Below, piece after piece: positions 1-12,328 of a DNA stretch of 47,394 nucleotides. Source of the DNA: Circinella minor. Its lineage: Eukaryota; Mucoromycota; Mucoromycetes; Mucorales; Lichtheimiaceae. The DNA lies in NCBI GenBank assembly GCA_016758965.1, contig JAEPRB010000284.1, positions 1 through 47,394 of the forward strand. The letters are read 5' to 3'. The notes beneath the pieces were generated by a model. The model had not been told where the DNA came from. It searched no databases and saw only the letters and a program-made list of their open reading frames with translations. The stretch's first letter is position 1. Every line of letters begins with the position of its first letter. A program made the position numbers and the translations under genes.

Positions 1-1139
1 CCAAGTGCGTCATAAGTAACCAATTCATTAGCAGAAAAACAATCATGTAATTCAACAACTTGAACATCATTGGCAGTAATACCCGCTTGTTCGTAAGCAG
101 TATTGGCAGCTCGACGTGTCATATCAGCACCACACCACTCAATAGGATCCGTTGATAACATTTTAGGAGAATCCGTAGCCATAACTTGAGCACAAATCTC
201 AACAGCTTGATCCAAAAGACCATGCTTTAAAACAAATTCTTCGGAAGCCACGATAGAACAACCAGCACCATCAGAAGTAGGACAACATTGAAGTTTGGTC
301 AAAGGACCATAAATAGTAGGAGATTGTTTGATTTGATCCAAAGTATAGATATCACGGAATTGTGAATACGGATTTTTGGAACTATGACGATGATTTTTTT
401 CAGCAATCTTTGCTAAATGATCTTCTGTTGCACCATAACGACGCATGTATTCGACACCAGCATTACCAAATATTTGCGGAGCACGAGGAGCGTTACCCTT
501 GTATTGAATTTGTTCGTTCATCAAGTTATGTACATGATCTAAAATAATAATAATGATAAAATGATATTTAGAATAGGAATTTATAATTAGTATTAGATTT
601 ATAAAGAAGAATGGCATTGATCTTACCCATGGGAGGTGTACGGTCACTCCAATTGGATTTTAATGAACCGCGTTGCATACGTTCAAATCCTAAAGCCATA
701 GCACAATCAACCATACCAGAAGCAACAGCATTACGAGCTTGAAGTAAAGCAGTTGAACCAGTGGAACAATTATTATTTACATTAATGACGGGAATTTGTG
801 TCATGCCAAGTTGATAAAGAACACGTTGTCCACTCGTACTATCACCATAACAAAAACCACAAGCTGCGAATTCAATTTCATCATAAGATAATTTTGCATC
901 ATTTAATGCTTTGACAGCGGCTTCAAGTCCAAATTCTATGAATAATAATAAAATTTAGGTTATATTGTTTTTTCGGTATAATAAAGAGCCCTTACAGCCA
1001 CCCCCCAAAAAAAAAACGAAAGGTTATTTTTATTATTATTATTAATATTACCTGGATAATCAACTTGTCCACGAGGTTTTATGAATTTGGACATACCAAC
1101 ACCAATGACATATACTTTGTTGGTAGGTTTTTTGACCAT
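1..1139 (-). CDS. SCPx-type peroxisomal thiolase, copy 1 (partial, C-terminus off the window)
   Basis: This is a thiolase of the sterol-carrier-protein-x type, which cleaves 3-oxoacyl-CoA in peroxisomal beta-oxidation. Exons on the minus strand are 1139-1052, 935-627 and 538 to beyond position 1. The start ATG at 1139 opens MVKKPTNKVYVIGVGMSKF. Exon 2 carries the nucleophile motif NNNCSTGS (Cys about residue 86). Exon 3 reads RAPQIFGNAGVEYMRRYGATEDHLAKIAEKN and continues to the conserved HDCFSANEL segment before the window ends, so the C-terminal GHPLGATG motif and the stop are not visible. It is a near copy of the gene at 2004-3524, head to tail, with intron 1 also almost identical. Splice sites: intron 1 is 1051-936 and intron 2 is 626-539. 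The reading frame is open as far as seen, so this copy looks functional. Confidence 0.9.
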
Positions 1140-2003
1140 TTTTTTTATGTATGTTGTTATGGTAATAATAAAGTGGATGAGTACAAAGAAAAGGAGTAAA
1201 AAAAATAAAATAAAAAACTGTTTCTCACTTTTTTTTAAGTATTATTTTGTACACAGGATTTTTTTTTATCTTATTTACCAAAAAAAAAAAAAACATCCCA
1301 CGCTACACAATAATCTTTCCCAGGCAAAGTGCTTTTACTCATCTTGAATTACGCAGAGTTTTGAGAGTAATATAATAAACGGAATAACATTGTTATATAT
1401 TCTATATAATCTATATGCTCATTTTCTTTTTTTTAAGAGGGATGAGTATTTATAACTACAAGATAATATGTTTCTGTGTTTATGGAGATAAAAATTAAAA
1501 GAGGGTAAGAGCGGAATAAAAACAAATTAGATTAATTTATGCTTTTTTTTTATATGCAGATGATGTATAAAACATGGAAAATCCTGTATATTATAAAAAT
1601 TATAAATATTTATAGTGTATTGTTACTTTTTAAGTAACTATTATATATAGAATAAGAAGATAAACAAAATTTATTCTGTAGTAGATAATGATTTCTTTTA
1701 ACTAATTAATCTCATCAAGAGTCGAGTTGAAAATAATAAAAATTCAAATGAATACGTACGTAAAACAATGAAGTTTTTCCATTATATAGTGTTATTTATT
1801 GAGCGAACGAAAAAAGAAGAGAATTGCTGTTTCATTTATTGATTTAGATAGGGTTTTGTAGCAGGTGAAGAAAAATACATGTAATAGGTACAGTACGTAA
1901 TGTACGAACATGACACATTTTTTTATGGGAAACATACATTATTATAAAGAGCACTACTGACTGTGATTAGGATTTGAAATTGATGAAGAAAGAAACAATA
2001 TAT
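1140..2003. promoter_or_regulatory. Intergenic spacer: promoter of thiolase copy 1 and 3' flank of copy 2
   Basis: There is no gene here. The part next to 1139 resembles the sequence upstream of copy 2 (for example tttactcat followed by gaatta at about 1333-1350 and about 3771-3790). The duplication therefore included some promoter sequence. The remainder is AT-rich with A and T runs, and includes the 3' end region of copy 2. Confidence 0.5.
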
Positions 2004-3524
2004 CTATAATTTGGCTTCCACTTGTAAATATTCAGCTTGATTTGTCTTCTTTGCAGCAGCCTTTGCAAAATCTTGTTTGTTAATAGAACGTGCTTCTACA
2101 GCAGGATTATAACCAACATGAGGTTGAGTAAAATTATTAGTTGCCTTTTTATAAATTGTGACTACAACAGCACCACCAAGTCCAACATTATGTTGAAGAG
2201 CATATTTGACATTATCAACTTGTCGATCACCCGCCCATCGACGTAATTGCCAAGTCAATTCAGTACATTGAGCTAAACCGGTAGCACCTAATGGATGACC
2301 TTTGGAAATCAAACCACCTGAAGGATTTACAACATATTTACCACCATAGGTATTATCACCAGCATCGATCAATTTATGAGCTTGACCTTTTGGAGTTAAA
2401 CCAAGTGCGTCATAAGTAACCAATTCATTAGCAGAAAAACAATCATGTAATTCAACAACTTGAACATCATTGGCAGTAATACCCGCTTGTTCGTAAGCAG
2501 TATTGGCAGCTCGACGTGTCATATCAGTACCAACCCATTCAATAGGATCCATTGATAACATTTTAGGAGAATCCGTGGCCATAACTTGAGCGCAAATCTC
2601 AACAGCTTGATCCAAAAGACCATGCTTTAAAACAAATTCTTCAGAAGCCACGATGGAACAACCAGCACCATCAGAAGTAGGACAACATTGAAGTTTGGTC
2701 AAAGGACCATAAATAGTAGGAGATTGTTTGATTTGATCCAAAGTATAGATATCACGGAATTGTGAATAAGGGTTTTTGGAACTATGACGATGGTTTTTTT
2801 CAGCAATCTTTGCTAAATGATCTTCTGTTGCACCATAACGACGCATGTATTCATTACCAGCTTCACCAAATATTAATGGAGCGCGAGGTGCTTTGGCACC
2901 ATTTTCAGAGTTTGTAATAGCTAAACTATGGACATGATCTATAATATATATATTACTATATAAGAGGTTGTACGTACTAAGAAAGAACAAAAAAACTGAA
3001 TATCATTTTTACCAAGTGGGGGAGTACGGTCACTCCAATTGGATTTTAATGAACCGCGTTGCATACGTTCAAATCCTAAAGCCATAGCACAATCAACCAT
3101 ACCAGAAGCAACAGCATTACGAGCTTGAAGTAAAGCAGTTGAACCAGTGGAACAATTATTATTTACATTAATGACGGGAATTTGTGTCATGCCAAGTTGA
3201 TAAAGAACACGTTGTCCACTCGTACTATCACCATAACAAAAACCACAAGCTGCGAATTCAATTTCATCATAAGATAATTTTGCATCATTTAATGCTTTGA
3301 CAGCGGCTTCAAGTCCAAATTCTATGAATAATAATAAAATTTAGGTTATATTGTTTTTTCGGTATAATAAAGAGCCCTTACAGCCACCCCCCAAAAAAAA
3401 ACGAAAGGTTATTTTTATTATTATTATTAATATTACCTGGATAATCAACTTGTCCACGAGGTTTAATGAATTTGGACATACCAACACCAATGACATATAC
3501 TTTGTTGGTAGGTTTTTTGACCAT
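2004..3524 (-). CDS. SCPx-type peroxisomal thiolase, copy 2 (complete)
   Basis: This complete three-exon gene has exons 3524-3437, 3321-3013 and 2938-2004 and encodes about 443 aa. The product is the thiolase half of sterol carrier protein x, without a fused SCP2 domain, and cleaves 3-ketoacyl-CoA in peroxisomal beta-oxidation. Visible motifs are NNNCSTGS with the nucleophilic Cys at about 86, HDCFSANEL in the middle, and SKGHPLGATGL with the catalytic His at about 347. The protein ends EAKL; the AKL tripeptide is a type 1 peroxisomal targeting signal. Exon phases close exactly. It lies directly upstream, in transcription order, of copy 1 on the same strand. The two proteins differ mainly near the exon 2/exon 3 junction (PPLG, HSLAITNSENGAK here; PPMG, HNLMNEQIQYKGN in copy 1) and at DPIEWVGTDM versus DPIEWCGADM. 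Confidence 0.93.
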
Positions 3525-4157
3525 TTTTTTTTATGTATGTTGTGATTGATAATAATAGAGTGGAAGATAAATGATAAAAAGAAAGAAAAAACGAAAGAAA
3601 GGAAATAATTTTTCTTTCACTTGTCAAATCTATATATTACGTAAGAACACTTTTTTTTATGTATGGGAGTTTGGTGGTGGTAGGGGGGGTGGGAGAAGAG
3701 TGGTTGTATACCACAAAAACGTCTCACGGTGCACAGGAAATCGGTATAAATTTTTCCCAGACTGAGGTAATTTACTCATCCCGAATTATACACATCAATG
3801 GATAATATAGTATTGATATGTACATATAATTAATAATTTGATTCTTTATTTATTTAAAATTTTTACGAAAAAAAAAGTAATGCTACAATTAATGTCATGT
3901 TATAATTATAATTAAAAGAATAAGGAGACGAACCTAAAAAAAAAGCAAAGGTGTTTGAGAATAGGAGGAGGAGAAATAATAAAGATATGTTTTGGTATAC
4001 ATATTTATCTATGCATAATACAAATAGAAAAGTTAGATATATAATTAACTATGTTTATATATTGGTTATAAGTGATATGATGTTTTTAAATTGTATATAT
4101 ATGTATACGTGATATAAATGTGTGTAAAGAGAGAGAAAGAGAGCAAGTATTATTAAA
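3525..4157. other. Intergenic, no gene seen
   Basis: This is the promoter side of thiolase copy 2 and the 3' flank of the Iml2-like gene. It is AT-rich, with a G-rich run near 3675-3695 and a purine-rich (GA) stretch at 4127-4146. No open frame in it looks coding. Confidence 0.5.
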
Positions 4158-7100
4158 TTAATCACATAAAGATAACTCATCCACTTTTTCCATTAAAAGT
4201 TGACAACGGATATGTAATCGACTGTCCCAATCATGATGATCTCCTTCATCTGCAGCGGATGATGATGGATCAGTATTATTATGATTATTGTTGGTATTAC
4301 TATTATTATTATTATTATTCGGGGTGGCCGATAGATCATCATTATCATCCTCATCATTGTCAGAGTCATTATTAGTCTGATTCCCATTACGGCGTGCATG
4401 CTGGAAATATTGTTCAGCCTGTTTAATCAAGCTCCGAATTTCGGGTATAAGATGTTGCAAATCTGTATTTATGCTTTGTTGTATCCGGAAACAGTTTAGT
4501 ACTGCTAATTCATACATGGCATAGGGTACTACCCAACGATCCTCACGTATTTGGGAATCCATCACAATGGTCGATTGGAAATATTTTTCAGCCATAGCAA
4601 AATCTCCTTGTTCACGTAATACAGCACCAAGAATGACTTGTAAAATAGCCAGATCAGACGATTGATATTGACGTCGCCCATTTTCCATTTCTTCTTGTTG
4701 TTGTTGCTGTTTTTCTTGTTCATTAATAGTAGATTGTAACTGTTCTTTCATTGTATTAAGCATTTCCTTGGATAATTGAGGAATGCCATTCCAAAGATAA
4801 GTGAGTTCCCATAATGGATTTACAGTGACTACTTGTTTCAATAATTCCCCATCCAATAACAAATAGCGTTCTTGCATATAACTTTGTTGTCGTTGTTGTG
4901 GTGATTGCTGAGATGCTGGAATTGTCGTCGCTGTTGTTGTTGTTGTTGCAGCAGCAGGCATCCACTTTAAATGAGGAGGTACATAATTCCCTTGGGATAA
5001 TAATGTATGTGCTTTTTCTTTCCATCGTTTAATTTTACGTTCTGCAAACATTTCGTTGGGTAAAAGGCGACCTCCTAATTGTCGTTTACGTTCCAAAATA
5101 TTGGGAATTTGTTGAAATTCCATACCAGCCTTATCATATTGTTCATCAGCAAACATACAGCATGTTGCAATATAATGATAAAACGCACGAGACCAATTAT
5201 TCATACTTTCTAATCGGAAAAACGTTTCAGATGCTTGGAAATAATCACCAAGGAATACTTGTGCCCTTATTATCATAATTATTTCCCCCACCCACACCCA
5301 ATATAAATTATACTTTAGTAAAACTTTTTTCTTTCATTTTTTTTTAAATAAATTAAAAAGAAAAAAAAAAGTGTTTTTTTCTGCTTACCATCCCATTTCA
5401 TAAATAGCTAAACCTTGTAACTGAGCCAATTCACTTATAACCAACCGATTCCTTTTTGATTCTTCTGTTTGATGTTCATGATCAGTAGTTTCAAGATTAA
5501 CCCATTTCTTTGTACCACCACCAAGATCGACTCGATAGATACTATGTCTACGTCTTGCATCACGTAATATTTCAACTCCTTTTCTTGGTTTTCCTTCCAT
5601 TTTACATAATTTTCCTTCTAATAATTCCCAAATTTTGCTATTTGGATACTTTATCTTCATATGATTTAACATGGTACGTGCTGTTTCAGGAGTCATGGAA
5701 TTAGGTAATAAACGTGGATGAATAAATAAAGAAAGATTGGTGAAATAAACTAGTAAAGTTAATGCGCTTAAACCAGAATAAAGTCCATCGCTTTGGTATG
5801 ATTTTTGAAGAACATGTAAAGCAAAAGGTCGTGATGAATGGAAACCAAGTGTATTGAGTATTTTGTTGACTATAGGATAATTTTGGTATATATATGTGTT
5901 AATAGATGTATTTACTTTATATAAACATATATTATCTCTTTGTTATATCTCTTTTTTTTTGTAATACGATACCTTTTGGTGGCAATAAAGAAAAGATTAA
6001 ACTAAATAAACCAATGCCAAAAAGTACTCCACTTTCTACCGTACTATCATTTTTCTGTTTTCCATCTTCTTGTTGTTGTTTGTATTTATCATTATCCTCA
6101 TTAGTTTCAGTATTATTATTATTATTATTAGTATTATTATAAATGCATGATGAAGATGATGAAGATCGTCTCGATGAATTCCAGGAACGGATACTACTTG
6201 GTTTACGACGTAAGTTGCCAGCAGCTGTTGGTAAACCAAATAAACTAAATCGTTTCTCATTCTTTTTTGTTGATGATGATGTTGCTGCAGAAAAAGATGA
6301 ATGCTTCATAAACTGTCTTGTTGTTGTTGCTGTTGCTCCTGTTGATGATAAAGGTGGTTTAGATTCTTCTTTTTCTGATTCTTGTTTCTGTTTCCGTCTA
6401 CCATTTTGTTTTTTTAATACAGTAGCAAAATCACTTGGTTTTTGTCCAGTTAAATTGGTAAACATATGTTCATACATTTTATATGATTTGCGGAGTCGAT
6501 AGGTCGCTTTCATATATTCAAGCCAACTATTTCCCATGAATTGTGTAGTTGCACCCATTAATATACAGTTGATTTCCAATAATTCACATTGAAGATCAAA
6601 TGTTTTTCTCATATCTTTTGTTGTCTTTGTTTCTGTTGTAGGTTGCTGCTGTTGTTGTTCAAGTGGTACTTCTTGATCCTGCTCTTCAGGTGCTGTCATG
6701 ATGGAGTTTATTGAAGAGGAAGAAGCATTACTTTTATTCCCGACATTACTACTATTACTATCACAACAACTACTACTACTCGTACTGCTACTACTACTAC
6801 TACTCGCTGTTGTCGTAGATAAATCGATAAAATCAATTGTCTGATTATTTTTATGTGATTTTCGAGTGTTATTTTCATCGTCATTGAATGTAATTGATAT
6901 TTGTTCATCATTATCTTCTTCAGGGGAAAGAGAAGGAGTACTTGTCGCACTTGTTGTAGTTGTAGTTGTCAATGGAATGGTGGGATTACCATTCCAGCCT
7001 CGTTTTCTTGCACGTCGACCATATTGTCGTGCTAAATCTTCAGCTGCAACAATTCTTGCAGAAGCAATTCGAATTTTTTCGATATCAAAAGCAAGCATAG

Positions 7101-7615
7101 CTTCTACATACGCCATTAATGCATAAGCAACTGCATGAAATGGAGAAATAGAAGCATGTTGAGAAAGAATTGTTTCGGCTTGATCGAATTGATCATTGAG
7201 GAGTGCATCCTATATAATAAATGTTATTGTTGTTGTTGTTTGGGGAGCGAGAAAAAGGGAGGCAGAAAAGATAACAAACAAGTAGAAAAAAGGAGAAGAA
7301 AATTAACTTTGTGCTTTTTTTTTATGGTTTTAAACAAAAAAAAAAAAAGGGGGGGGAGGAGGAGAGGAGAAAGAAAGAAAGAGCGTAGAGAGAAAGAGAG
7401 AGGTTTGATACGTTATATATCGGAAGTTACAAAAAAAGAAAACAAATACACGTGCAAAACCATTAACATACCAAACCACGTTGTGCTTCCGCCACCCAGT
7501 ATTCAATTAATTGCGGTGAAGGTAAAGTATCTTGTTCTTGCTGAGATGTTGTTCCACCCATGCCAGTATATTTAAATGTATAAGATGTCAATCTCGAAAG
7601 TTGATGGCGGAACAT
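4158..7615 (-). CDS. IML2: Iml2 / TTC39-family tetratricopeptide protein
   Basis: This four-exon gene (7615-7472, 7209-5973, 5869-5389, 5265-4158) encodes about 989 aa. It belongs to the family of yeast Iml2, linked to inclusion-body clearance and lipid droplets, and animal TTC39. Family landmarks in order are LDALLNDQFDQAETILSQHA and SPFHAVAYALMAYVEAMLAF at the N-terminus, LLEINCILMGATTQFMGNSW, SGVLFGIGLFSLIFSLLPPK, and TPETARTMLNHMKIKYPNSK; the C-terminus is TPR-like (FSAMVEKYF-type repeats such as GDFAMAEKYFQSTI). It is longer than yeast Iml2 (about 730 aa) because of Ser, Thr, Asn and Gln tracts between about residues 100 and 400. All intron phases close. The start at 7615 (MFRHQLSRL) is the most likely; MGG at 7563 is an alternative. 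Its promoter side faces the G-alpha gene. Confidence 0.85.
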
Positions 7616-9374
7616 ATTGTGGTTGTGTAATAAAATGGTAATACACACAACAACTCATATACACACTTTTCCTTTTTCTGGTTCCACACCCCTTTTTTTT
7701 CGGTTGTTGAGAATAAGTGAAAAATAAAAAGGTCCTAATGAGTTTTCTTTTTTTTTTCTTTTCAGTACAATATATTAATTGTTGGTCAAGAAATGTTGAA
7801 ATTTACCTTTTTATTCAAAAGAAAAAAGAAAATAAAATGTTTATAATAAGAGAAGTTAATAAAAAGAAGTAAAAAAAGAGAAAAAAAAAACGAGAAAGAG
7901 AGAAAGGTTAGAAAAAAAAACTATGTGCAAAATAGCATTGCATTACATTCATACTCCATGCAATTAAAAAAAAAAATTCGGTTAAATTTTAATACACCAA
8001 TAATAGTATTATAAATTCGATATCCAGTAAAATCTGGATGTTGCTAGGTAGCCACATTGATATATGTTCTTGTGATTTCTATCATTAGTATCATCACCAT
8101 CCTGTGTATTATCAAATGAGATATTTTTTATGTTACGTAGCAACATTTTAATAAGAGTACATATGGTGAATGATAAACATAATATATATATATATACTTT
8201 AACATAATAATAATAATTGGTTCATGTGGTCAACCTTTACTATTTACCTTTTATTATTGTTAATTAGTGGGTAACAGGTAACTGTAAATAAATAATAAAC
8301 CAAAAAATATAAATATTTGAAATTGTTTCAATATTATAAATTACCTTACGAAATAATAGTGTGATATATTATTGTTGACAACAAGAAGATTCTACAGAGA
8401 GATGATTATAAAGTAAGAGTAATTAAACAAGCCATAACGATGGCTAAGCTTTATTGTTTTATTTGACAGCAGTGAGCCATAACATGTTGAGATTAACTAT
8501 TATTAAATATAGTTATCATATAAATATAGTATATAATAGTAGTGGGAAAAAAAGTAGAAATGGTCGATCATCCACTCCTTGTGATTATTGTTTATTGTGT
8601 ACAGTTTCTCATATGCCCTTAAAAGTTCTGTTACCTGAAACATTAGGGAAAAAAAATTAAATACCCTTTTTGTAATTTATGTCAACAAAGCGGTATTCTT
8701 TTTCTTATTCTTCAAAACTATTGTATAGGAAACCATTATCTCACGTGTTGTCCTCGATCGACACGTTTTGAGGGCTGGACCGAATCCTTTATAGAGCGGA
8801 TGTCATTGTTGTCTGTGCGGCGACACAATAATAATAATAATAAAAAAAAAAAAACTTGGTTTATAAGCTATTAATACAACAGATAAAGCCGCGGTTTTGA
8901 ATCTGAATATAGATCAGAGTTTTTTGTAAAGTAAAACTTAAATATTAATAGAAAAAACAATAATAATAACAGCTACAATAACAATTATTGTAATAGCTAT
9001 AATAACAACAAGGAAACAAAACAAAAACAAAAACATGAACAGGTACGAAAGTAGTTTTATTTTTTCCAGGGACTCGGTGTATATTTATATGAATAGAGAA
9101 AAAGAGAAAGATCTTCTCTAAATAGGGTTCAAAAACAAGAGTGTAACACAGAAATATTTTGCAAGTCAGTTTTAATTGCCTTGTGTGCTTTTTATTACTT
9201 TAGTGCATTGTGATACCAAAGAATTGTTTAATCCGCTTTCTTTCTTTTTTTTTTTTTTTTGACACCAAAAAGAAAAAACATATAGCCACGTTTCCAAGAT
9301 GATCGATCACTCGCTTTCTTTGAATTCATAGGCTTTTTCATTATATTTATTATTATTATGTAATTATATGTGAG

Positions 9375-9420
9375 TAAATGAGTGAGTGAGTGAGTGAGTG
9401 AGTGTGTGTGTGTGTGTGTA
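9375..9420. repeat. GTGA then GT microsatellite
   Basis: Several GAGT units are followed directly by a run of GT dinucleotides. Confidence 0.85.
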
Positions 9421-9984
9421 AAAAAACAGAAAATAAATTAAATTGTTATTGTTAAAAGTTAACATTGTATATTTTCATGATTGACAAGAAACAATAAAAA
9501 ATACTAAATTAATGAGTGGGGGAGATTTCTGTTCTCATCTGAAACCGGAAAAGCCGAAAAATTGTAATTGAAAAGGAAAGTATAGAAAAAATTAATAACA
9601 GCGCGCCTTCTTTTTTTGCCTTTACGTGCCGACTGTTACATATTATCATATCAAAGGGATGACGCGGTATGAATCTGTAATTGGAAATGAAAAATGAACA
9701 ATATATTAATATAAAATATCAAACTTTTTTGTGAAATGATAATAATAACAGTAACAATGATAAGATCAAAAAGAAAAATAAAATAAAAGCTTGATTCATG
9801 ATATGCATGTAAATCTTTTTATGTGGTATATTGTGTACGTATTGTGTGTAATGATGAGGTTTAATACACTACTACTTTTGTGACACTCGACATCCCATTT
9901 AGATTATTAATGGGTATGAACACAAAACAACACATACACATATAACTCTCACACACTTAAAAAAAAAACAAAACAGGTCCTCTT

Positions 9985-10260
9985 TTTTCTCAACTCAACT
10001 TATTTTTTTAACCAAAAAAAAAAACATCTGTCAAACACTCAGAAAATAAGGTAGTCGTCTTGTTTCTCTTTCTCTTTCTTCATCTCACCCTTCCATTGCG
10101 ACTTTTTTTTCGGTTTTGTTTTGGTGATTTTATAACACCTCTTCTTTTTGTACATTTTTTTTTTCAAGAAAAAACCCTCTTCTTTTTTTTATTTTTATTA
10201 AACCTCAGTTTTTCCTTTTTTTTATTTTTCTCTTTACTCACATTCCATTCCTTTATATTA
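9985..10260 (+). promoter_or_regulatory. Pyrimidine-rich core promoter / 5' leader of the G-alpha gene
   Basis: Long CT and T tracts run up to about 70 bp before the start codon at 10331. Fungal core promoters and 5' leaders often show this pattern. A similar, shorter CT-rich tract precedes the acyl-CoA oxidase start (19,780-19,860). The exact transcription start cannot be read from sequence. Confidence 0.4.
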
Positions 10261-10330
10261 ACTTCGTACAACCCAAACAAGCATAGTATATATATTTATA
10301 TATATACATATAAATATATTAATAATAGTA

Positions 10331-12328
10331 ATGGGGAATAGTCATAGTGCTAGTAAAAGTAAAGCAATTGACAAGCAAATTAAAAATGATCAAAAACGAT
10401 TGAATCGAGAAGTCAAAATCTTACTTTTAGGTAAAATATCAAAAAAAAAATATATATATATATAAAGATAGGAATAGCCTCGAGAATAATTAACACATGC
10501 CAGTATCATATGACCCTCGTGGACAACACATCTTTTTTTTTTTGTCTAATCAATCATATATTACTTTATTTATTTTTTAAAATATAAAATAAAAACGATA
10601 ACAGGTGCCGGCGATTCTGGTAAATCGACCGTATTAAAACAAATGCGTCTTATTCACGCATCTGGATTTTCTGTAGCAGAAAGAGAAGCATTTCGATTAG
10701 TGATATTTGGTAATATTTTATCAGCTATGCAATCTTTATTGGAATCAATGCATGAATTACAATACACTTTAGAAAACCAAACAAATTGGGTAAGCAAAAT
10801 AAAAATAAAAAAAAAGAGCCCTTGTCACTTTAGTAACTCCATTTTTTTTATGGTAACTAAGCAACTTTTTTAATTTTTAATTTTTTAATAAATTTTCATG
10901 TTAAAAAAAATTAGGCATACATTTCATTATTTGAATCGTTACCTATGGTGAATCATGGTATGCCATTTCCAAGTGAATATTTATATCCATTAAAATCATT
11001 ATGGCAAGATAATGGAATCCAAGAGGCGTTTAGAAAGGGGCACACTTTTGCTCTGAATGATAATGTTCAATTGTAAGTTTAAAAAAAAAGTGGCCACATT
11101 TCTCGGGTTTTAAGAATTTCTCCGCTAATTAAAAAGCTTGTTTGTGTGATACTTTTATTATTATTATTATAGTTTTTATGACGATCTTGATCGAGTATTT
11201 CAACCGGATTATGTACCAACGGATCAAGATATTATTCAATGCAGGATAAAGACAACTGGTAAACTATACCCTTATTATTATGATTATTGGTATTTTTAAT
11301 ATCGTGATAAAAAGAAATGAAGCTATATGTATATATGTATTATATACTTTACGGTACACAAAATAAAATTTTAACCCAACCCTATTAATAGGTATTGTCG
11401 AAACTACTTTCCGTAATGGGCCAATCATTTATCGAATGTGCGACGTAGGAGGTCAACGAAGTGAACGAAAGAAATGGTAAAACTAGAAGAAAGGAAGAAA
11501 AAAAAATTAGAGAGGATATAGAAAGAGGAAAAGTCAAAAATAAATGGTCTGATATTAATATTATTATTATTTTTACTATAATTAGGATTCATTGTTTTGA
11601 AAACGTTGCCTCAGTTTTATTTGTGGTTGCTATCAGTGGTTATGACTGTTGTCTAGTTGAAGATCGTGATTCTGTAAGTTTTTTTTTCTTTATATATATA
11701 TATATATTATTGTCAAGTGTTAGTTAACCAATACATTTTCTTTTTGTTGATAATCATAGAATCAGGTTCGATTAACTATATTCTTTTTTTGTTACTGGAA
11801 ACAAACGGGATTAACAACGGGAATATATACATTATGCGATACATATTACTGAAATGGAAGCTAATACATTTTTGTGTACCTTTATTAATAGATGTATGAA
11901 GCATTAATGCTTTTTGATTCGATATGTAATTCTAAATGGTTCACAAATACGTCGATGATTCTGTTTTTGAATAAGGTTGACGTATTTAGACGAAAACTTC
12001 GTATTTCGCCTATCAAAGCATATTTTCCAGACTATACTGGTAAGGATATACATAGATACTTATATACTCATATTATTTTTGTGGACCTATAGAGAGATAA
12101 ATTAATAAATGTATCGATATATATATATATATATAATTAGGCCCGTCCAAAGACTATAATCAAGCAGCAGATTATTTCCGTAAACGATTTGAAATGTTAA
12201 ATCGCAGCACAAGAAAACAAATTTACGTGCATTATACAGTAGCAACCGATACCCGTTTACTGGGGCATGTTATGAATTCTGTTTCTGACAGTATCCTCCA
12301 TGAAAATGTTCAAACTCTTTTACTATAA
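10331..12328 (+). CDS. Heterotrimeric G-protein alpha subunit
   Basis: Nine exons (10331-10430, 10605-10789, 10915-11072, 11173-11258, 11392-11476, 11586-11673, 11760-11765, 11892-12039, 12141-12328) encode about 347 aa, a normal G-alpha length. The GTP-binding motifs are all present: P-loop GAGDSGKST (34-42), switch I CRIKTTG with Arg172, [12 protein letters not shown] with Gln198, NKVD (263-266) and TVATDT (318-323). The N-terminus MGNSHSAS should be myristoylated, but there is no Cys nearby for palmitoylation. Departures from consensus are Asp for Glu in the P-loop, TVAT for TCAT, and an unusual tail ENVQTLLL in the region that contacts receptors. It would transmit signals from 7-TM receptors at the plasma membrane. 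Mucoromycota usually carry several diverged G-alphas, so the subgroup is uncertain. Confidence 0.93.
11760..11765 (+). other. 6-nt microexon (exon 7) of the G-alpha gene
   Basis: The preceding exon ends EDRDS at 11673 with a gtaag donor. The next long exon starts with ATG (Met) at 11892. G-alpha proteins have an Asn-x-Met step here. The only way to supply it is the hexamer AATCAG, preceded by catag and followed by gttcg, which gives Asn-Gln. Reading through instead meets a stop before 11,892. Phase is 0 on both sides. Confidence 0.7.

Larger units (their letters stand above)
1..3540. repeat. Tandem gene duplication, unit offset about 2.4 kb
   Basis: Positions 1-540 align with 2401-2940, and 627-1139 align with 3013-3524, including most of intron 1. 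The offset is 2400 in exon 3 and 2385 at the start codon because intron 2 differs in length. Long stretches are identical. Divergence is concentrated around intron 2 with the adjoining exon ends, and in a short patch at 128-152 versus 2528-2552. Confidence 0.9.
7616..10330. other. 2.7-kb divergent intergenic region
   Basis: This region separates two divergently transcribed genes and holds the promoters of both. It is AT-rich with many A and T runs. It contains a GTGA/GT microsatellite (about 9375-9420) and a pyrimidine-rich leader before the G-alpha start. No open frame in it has conserved or coding-like composition, and no RNA gene was recognised. Confidence 0.5.

Noticed and set aside
362..547. 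Plus-strand open frame opposite the first thiolase copy
   Set aside because: It lies antisense to a clear thiolase exon and has no conserved feature.
4193..4399. Ile/Met-rich minus frame inside the Iml2-like last exon
   Set aside because: It is an alternative frame of a low-complexity Asn/Asp repeat; the main frame carries the family motifs.
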